Assembly: GCA_000934385.1 (NCBI GenBank)
Contig: KN880433.1
Span: 62,001-126,000, forward strand
Origin: Cylindrobasidium torrendii FP15055 ss-10
Lineage: Eukaryota > Basidiomycota > Agaricomycetes > Agaricales > Physalacriaceae
Length of the DNA: 64,000 nucleotides
Reading direction: 5' to 3'
Position numbers and translations under genes: made by a program. Shown here in pieces: positions 58,501-64,000 of the stretch. The notes under the pieces were generated by a model. That model worked only from the letters and a program-made list of their open reading frames with translations. It was not told the origin of the DNA and made no database searches. Position 1 is the first letter of the stretch. Each line of letters begins with the position of its first letter.

Positions 58501-58802
58501 CAGGTTGAAGAATACATGAACTGGCTCAGTATCAAGGGCATCCGTGAAAACCCACTGAAGTCTGCTCTGACGAAGTGGTGGCCCCATATATCTGCGGGCC
58601 TGAAGAAACGTCAAGGAGTACGTTTTTTACACTCGTCTGCGTCCGGAGTGCTTACCCTACTTTCTAGGAGATGCAAGCCCAAATGCAGGCAAAGTTAGTG
58701 CCCGAGGCGCGTCGGAGTAGTCGTGTCAAAAAGGAGCAAGGGAACGACATCACCAAGGAGCCTTATATGTTATGGACGAACAAAAAGGCTGCGACGACTT
58801 AG
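55504..58802 (+). CDS. ITC1: Itc1/Acf1-type chromatin-remodelling subunit (WAC, DDT, WHIM)
   Basis: About 12 exons and 900 residues, the non-catalytic partner of ISWI (Isw2) that guides nucleosome sliding and repression. The N-terminal WAC DNA-binding domain: MPFCRRKRVVLTEPSKDLL, EVFFLKQTGEIFENYE, RMSFYRLKQFQCEVTG. A charged Lys/Glu coiled region follows (KEREMLEKAEKQRLAKEEAE). The DDT domain is LPFNDFPGTFESFLMTWNFL followed by SPFTLDEFEGAMRH. WHIM motifs follow: PPADRIAIIAFMTNLAISSK and VRVKIMGKDRFYNRVWWFDG, then EEYMNWLSIKGIRENPLKSA. It ends with a basic RRSSRVKKEQ tail at TAG 58800-58802. An exon joined by acceptor ACCAG at about 56115 gives GRKFHASVETVYPP in frame. Confidence 0.88.
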
Positions 58803-59309
58803 GTGGCATTTATTGAGGGTCGTATACTTATTTTGATGCTTTTTACTTGTCTATCTCGCTGCTTATACACTGTAGAACTTACGCTTACATGCCGTTTAAT
58901 ACTCATTTTGACGTGTACAACATATTTCCCGGTATGAGCTGCAGTCAGATAGACCTCCCTTTGGACACTTCCACCGTGATCCTTGAGCTTGAGATTTGGA
59001 GATTTGCCATTTGGGCAGGCGAACAGAAATCACGTGATGTGGCGTGGATGGCTTGGGCTCTCAAAATCAGGTTCATGGCGGCGGGGCGGAGTCAATGCGT
59101 TCAGCATTGTCTCTCCCTTTTCTTTCCTTCCTGCTCCTCTCATTGGCTCTCTGGGTTCCTCCGGCTGCTATCACGAGGTAGTACCTCGAATCCGCAGTTG
59201 ATGGGTGTACTTACCAGGGCCAAACGATATCGTCCAATTTGGGATACTTAAACAAACGTGCATGCCACATGGCTAGCAACCTTTACAAGCGCCACAAATA
59301 TGTTGACCG
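58803..59309. other. intergenic region between convergent Itc1 and F-box genes
   Basis: 507 bp without a recognisable gene. It contains the palindrome ATCACGTGAT (CACGTG at 59031-59036). Its place between two 3' ends argues against a promoter. Confidence 0.5.
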
Positions 59310-61048
59310 CTAAACAACCTGATCTCTGACTATGACGGTAAAGAAGAGGCCCTCGAAATGCTCGAGCTCGGCCTCTATGTCGAATGCTGTTGCCACTGCG
59401 TGCGCCTGGTCTCGCGGTCCAACTATCCATTCCAACTCCAACTCTTTGAAACTTCGTTCATCCCACCGAGTGCGAACCATCTCCATGAAATTCTCTGCGC
59501 TGAACTGCATATTTCCACTGAGAGCTAGGGTCTCCAAACAGGGTGCTATAATTGCCTGAGGCCGTTCAACGGTAGAATCCGTCGCCGTTGATTGGATTGC
59601 CAACACCTTGACGAGTCTGTCGGTGAGCGAAGAACCGACCATTGTGAGACGGAGACTGTCCATCTCTTCGGCCACATGAAGTATACGGATAAGATCGTTT
59701 TCCTCTATATCCCCTCCGCCATACGCAAGGGCGCTGAGAGGACAGCGCGAGCGTTCGATAAGATTCGCGACAGAAGCAAACACGGCTGTCGGCATTCTTG
59801 GATGGTATATCGAGTCAATGGAGAGCTCGAATAGCAATGGCAGGTGTAGGCCATGTAGAAGTTGTATGAGTGGATGTTGCTGGCCTGGCTCGTCGCCTGG
59901 TGGGTAGCAGGTGATGGTGAGTGACCACAAGCTTTCGCAAAGGATGGGAGTTGTGTCGAGCGTGCTGTCGGACGTCTCGAGGGTGACTTGGAAGAAGAGT
60001 ATTTCCCGTGCCTGTCTGAGTACGTGTCGAATAGAACGGGGCATGGGACCACTCGACGTAGGTTGCACCTCCGAATCGAGGAGGGCGTGTTCGAGTGTCA
60101 CATACTGTAAGATATGCCACGGCAACATGAAGTGAACTGTTGGTTCCGTGTCATCCCCGATGTTCATCCGACGTAGGCGAGGGCATTCGCTGAATACATC
60201 AATTGGATAACGAATTGGGTTGTCTTGGTAGGGCGTGTTCACAATGCTGAGATAGGCGAGGGAGTGTAGACGATAGCGCAAAGGTGCAAGCGACCAAATC
60301 AACTCGAGGGGGAGGTGAACATACAGCTCTTCTATGCGCTGTGCGAATGGTAACAAGACGGCGATGAGTGTGTGGGGAAGCGCGTCGATTTCGGCGGCGT
60401 ACTGCGCGGATGTGACGATGGATACAAAAAGTGGTGAGAGGTGGGTTCTTGAAAGCTGTGTGGCAAGTCGAGACAAGCCAGAAGCTGTGCTTGAACCAGA
60501 TGCATTGACAGGGACAACAATGTTGATATATGTCCATAGCATGGGGTCCGCTAGCGCAGCGGATCGCCATGCTTTACAGACGAGCTCGACAGACCACATC
60601 ATGAACGGAGGGACGTCTAGCTCCCACCACTTCTGGCCGTCTCCCGGAGTGTCATTAAGCAGGACGGCCATGGGGAAGTCGACCGTATTGTGAAATATTC
60701 TTGCCAGAACCTCCCCGGGAAGACGTCGGACGGGATTCAGCACCTGCTTGCATTGTTGAATACCTTTCAGAGCGTCATCCCGCCGCCGCCAAATATCTTG
60801 AAGAGTGCTCGTATCACCCTCATGTTGAGTGGCACCCCTGCTATCGAGGTCGCGTGCGACTCGAGTGCTCAGGCCCATGAGTCGTGCCTTGAATTCTCTG
60901 AGCGACTCAGAGATGGCGCGTTCTTCTAGCTCTGAAGGTGCACTGTTGGTCCTGAGCAGCGGAATAATAATATCTTCAAACTGCAATGTCTCTGTGGCGG
61001 GAAGTAAGAACACAATTGCGACAAGACGCACAGTCACAAACCAGCCAT
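59310..61048 (-). CDS. F-box protein of the agaricomycete coiled-coil class
   Basis: Two exons and about 560 residues. The proposed start ATG 61048-61046 gives MAETLQFEDIIIPLLRTNS after removing a 50-nt intron (60992-61041, GTTTGT donor). An N-terminal helix (SELEERAISESLREFKARL, DALKGIQQCKQVLNPVRRL) leads into the F-box: LPGEVLARIFHNTVDFP, then VCKAWRSAALADPMLWTYIN. A long region of weak leucine-rich repeats fills the rest (LAYLSIVN, LRRMNIGD, LWSLTITCYPP, LETLALSGNMQF). This layout, with a coiled coil before the F-box, is the commonest F-box class in mushroom genomes. The target protein is unknown. A longer frame upstream (to 61097) has no support. Confidence 0.75.
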
Positions 61049-61502
61049 GGCAATGGACAGTGCAGAGAGATAAATGACGGTGAGTTACACGTCTCAATGA
61101 GGGTGAATATTTACCGATATGCTGAGTCCCCGAACGAAATAAGCTTCAGGCACTCAGGCACTTTGATTTACCAAGGCAGGCTCTTAGCATGTGTGGCGGG
61201 GACTGGGTAGTTGATCCAAATGGGGTTATCCGTCCACTTAATGGATCGCACGACGTGCCTGAGTCCAATTTTTTTCTTGATCTTTGACCGCGACCATCGA
61301 CGATTACTATTATTGTGAGTTTCCAGTTGCAAACTTCCTTCTCTTCAGGATGAACACTAGATGACGAGTCTGAAATGTTGCATCCGAGTTCCTTGGTGCC
61401 CAACAAACGAGACGATAAAAAACTTTTTATACCATTCATGCCTTTCTGACCTTTCATATGAACTGGCTACCATTATACACAAGTTCCTGACTCCACCCTC
61501 AG
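61049..61502. other. divergent promoter region of F-box and Tsr4 genes
   Basis: 454 bp with no gene. No clear TATA box. A minus-strand frame here has no family resemblance. Confidence 0.45.
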
Positions 61503-63023
61503 ATGGCACCCAACGTTGAAGAAGATTGGTCAGACTCTGATGATGAATCTCCGTCCGAAGTCGAGACCTCAGTTACGCTCGGAGTGCCCGACGGCCCGCT
61601 CGATGCGCCTGTGGATGCGGCGGATGCAGCTGTCTCTCGCATCGGCGGCCTACCTGTACGATATCTTACGCATGTACCGTCGAATTACAGTATTAACTCT
61701 ATCTGGAGGCATTCCTCGTATCGCCAGAACCATCCATTTCATCGTCGTCCTGCAAAGTGTGCCACAAATCGATGGAATTACTAGTACAAATGTGGTGCCC
61801 GATGGAAGACAGCCCACTCGACCGCGCAATGTATGTATGGGGTTGCTCGTCGTCGGCCTGTCAGAAAAAGCCCGGAAGGTGAGTAGGGTATGTCTTCACC
61901 CTCCGCATCGTTGGCAAATTTTTGATCTCTTGAGTCCAGCGTACGCGCATGGCGGGGCATCCGGTACAATTCCGAATACGCGGTTAAGCTCGAGAAAAAA
62001 CTTGCACAACGAAGGGAGCGTGAAGCGGCCAAGGCCAAGGCGCAGGAGAAAAAGACCGTCCCGGCACCGAACCCGTTCTCTGTGCGCCCATTTTTGACTT
62101 TCTAAATTTTGGCATCTCAATGTTTGCAGATGTCCACCGGGCCTGCAGCAGCATCCAACCCCTTCAGTTTGGGGAACCAAATATTCGGCGCCACAGGACA
62201 ACCCGAGCACGAGTCGCATGCACCCATAGTCGCCGAGGAAGACAGCGGCGACGTAGATGATGTCGACGACGGTGCAAGCGATACAGGATCTGATTCCTCG
62301 GAGCACTCTCTAGTCACTGCTCTGGCTACCACAACCCTCGAAGACTCTCCATGGAAGTCGGCACCCCATTACCCACCCCAATACATGTCAATCGACGCCG
62401 AATACATTGTCCCGGAAACCAAGCCCAAATATCCATCCGCCGCTGACGTCCTCGACGCTGCAGACGACGCCAACGACAACGACAAGGGCACTTCATGGAA
62501 ATCAGAGGCGTACGAAAACTCACTCGACATTGACCAGATATTCGACCGCTTTTCCAAACGCGTCCAATCCGAGCCTGAGCAATGTGTTCGCTATGACCTT
62601 GGTGGTATACCCCTCATGTTCTCCAAGGGCGCCTCATTTGACGTCGTCTTCCCGCCTCCGCCGGCGGAAACGGTGTTCTCTGTCACACGGGGCGACTTTA
62701 AAGCATCCCGACCAGCGAAGCGCGAATACACCAGTGCCAACATTCCTCCCTGCCCATCGTGTAGTGGTCCTCGCGTTTTCGAATGCCAACTCATGCCAAA
62801 TCTTATCAACGTTCTTCGAGATATTTCCGCAGACAGGACAGCCAAATTATCCGACGACGAACGGAGGAAACTGGTGGAGGAAGAGCTCAAGGGTACAGCA
62901 ACAGAAAAGAGTATGGACTGGGGAACTGTTGTTGTTTTCTCTTGCAAAAACGACTGCGGCGCCGATAAGCAGAAGAAGTACGGCTGGTGCGAAGAGCATG
63001 TCCTCGTCCAGTGGGATGAATGA
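61503..63023 (+). CDS. TSR4: PDCD2/Tsr4-like ribosomal protein chaperone
   Basis: Four exons and about 450 residues. Tsr4/PDCD2 escorts ribosomal protein uS5 (Rps2) during 40S synthesis, in the cytosol. The start is acidic (MAPNVEEDWSDSDDESPSEV). The N-terminal zinc domain begins RIGGLPAFLVSPEP, then CKVCHKSMELLVQMWCPMED and SPLDRAMYVWGC, ACQKKPGSVRAWRGIRYN. A low-complexity linker rich in Pro and Ser follows. The PDCD2_C domain has QCVRYDLGGIPLMFSKG, CPSCSGPRVFECQLMPNLIN and ends DWGTVVVFSCKNDCG, YGWCEEHVLVQWDE. Introns at 61656-61708, near 61878 and near 62085 keep phase. Metal-binding cysteines are all present. Confidence 0.9.
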
Positions 63024-63170
63024 GCGGCCGTACTATAGCACGCGCTGTAGTATCTATGTTGCTAGTCGGATGTAGCCAATGTCCCTTCCACCATCATGAT
63101 TAGCGTAGCGTAGAGCAATATACAACATTTGAGCCAAGTAGTGACCAAGAAAGAAAAACGGTATACGTTA

Positions 63171-64000
63171 CTACCTCACCATAAAGCGGTAAGTGACATA
63201 GCCTCCAATAATCGCAAAGCCTGCCAGAAACGCGACAATGCTCGCGAACCATGCCAGTCCATCGACGCTCTCTCCCGGAACGTGGACATTCATTCCCCAT
63301 AAACCTGTAACCAAATTCATTGGAATGAGAACGGTACCCAATGCCGTCAATTTCGATAGAACGTCGTTGATCTGGTTGTTGGCATCCGTCATCTCGATGG
63401 ATATCTGTGCGAGATAATTTGAATGCGACCGCGACAAGATCTTTTCGTAGTGGTTCAAGTTCTGTGTCATCGTGATCAAATGGTCCTGAATGTCGGACAG
63501 ATACAGCCCCTTGAGCAAAATGTTAGATAGCAATTGACATTGGGAAAATCGAGCGTACAATGTCGGAGGTAGGAGCAACCTGCCAATTCTCATTGCACCT
63601 CTTAGCTAGGCCCTTCACAACATCCGCCTTGTTGCCCATGAGTCTGAGCAGACCCATCACCTTTTTGCGACAGGTTCCAATCCTCCGCAACATGTCACTT
63701 TGTTCCGCCTCCTTCAGGATTAGGACCAGCTCGTCGATGCTGTCGACCTCGTATTCGATACTCTGGATGAGTGGACCAAACGCGTCGGTAATGTCGTCGA
63801 TGAGCGCATATGATATCCAGTCAGAGGTGACACTAATGTAGTCTTTGAGCTGCTTGATTCGTCGGCGAACATTTTGTGGGTGCGGCGTAGGTCTGAAGTG
63901 GAAAGAGAGGGTGCCTTCGCGGAATACAATGATGTACATGTTCAGAGGTTCGAGGTATGTTGGGCTGTACGGGTCCTGGTCGAAACTGCGGAAACAGACG
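63171..64000 (-). CDS. CorA-type magnesium transporter (Alr1/Mnr2-like), 3' part
   Basis: The 5' part lies beyond the window. An intron at 63510-63558 joins PTSDI to GLYLSDIQDH in frame. The C-terminal signature is complete: the first pore helix LTALGTVLIPMNLVTGLWG carries the GMN motif (GLWGMNVHVPG) that selects Mg2+. A second helix follows (WFASIVAFLAGFAIIGGYVT), and the protein ends YRFMVR. Upstream residues (ALIDDITDAFGPLIQSIEYE, VDSIDELVLI, KVMGLLRLMGNKADVVKGLA) form the long helices of the cytosolic funnel. This matches plasma-membrane Alr1 or vacuolar Mnr2; the missing N-terminus would tell them apart. Confidence 0.88.

Overview
This 64 kb window is ordinary nuclear DNA of a filamentous basidiomycete, most likely an agaricomycete. 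The evidence is dense spliced genes on both strands with introns of about 45-60 nt, GTRNGT-type donors and CTNAY branch sites. The gene set fits too: a CE16-type GDSL esterase, a PL14-like lyase, DUF6699, the F-box style with an N-terminal coiled coil, Uds1 and KDM5. There are no plasmid, viral or prokaryotic features, no CRISPR array and no intact transposon. The species cannot be named from sequence alone.

Layout. 1-7.8 kb (+): the 3' part of a DUF2009 protein, a secreted GDSL esterase, a type I metacaspase, a secreted PL14-like lyase and an unrecognised protein. 8.3-13.6 kb (-): a DUF6699 protein and an importin-13-like karyopherin. 13.7-20.9 kb (+): an F-box/leucine-rich protein, the NAT10/Kre33 RNA cytidine acetyltransferase and a PCID2/Thp1 mRNA-export protein. 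21-25.6 kb: orotate phosphoribosyltransferase (-), mitochondrial D-lactate dehydrogenase (+) and an F-box protein (-). 25.7-34.8 kb (+): Uds1, 14-3-3 and the GPI inositol deacylase Bst1. 36-42 kb (+): a KDM5/JARID1 histone demethylase. 42.8 kb (-): an intron-containing tRNA-Arg(UCU). 43.3-49.5 kb (-): Mdm34 (ERMES) and a Virilizer-like protein. 49.6-54.1 kb: Orm (+), then NAD-dependent methylenetetrahydrofolate dehydrogenase and an Atg27-like protein (both -). 55.5-64 kb: Itc1/Acf1 (+), an F-box protein (-), a PDCD2/Tsr4 ribosome-biogenesis protein (+) and the 3' part of a CorA-type magnesium transporter (-).

The genes form no operon or metabolic cluster. They are housekeeping loci (ribosome biogenesis, nuclear transport, chromatin, lipid and organelle contacts) mixed with a few secreted and F-box accessory genes. 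Several pairs are divergent with short shared promoters: importin-13/F-box, F-box/Uds1, Virilizer/Orm and URA5/D-LDH. PCID2/URA5 converge with 35 bp between stop codons.

The most unusual signals are in gene structure. They are a predicted 2-nt microexon in the GDSL gene, tiny exons (12, 12 and 25 nt) in the metacaspase, two GC-AG introns, an Asn in place of the usual His after the metacaspase catalytic Cys, and a fungal Virilizer homologue. Exon models were assembled by eye from frame continuity, splice consensus and family knowledge. Gene identities are firmer than individual splice sites.
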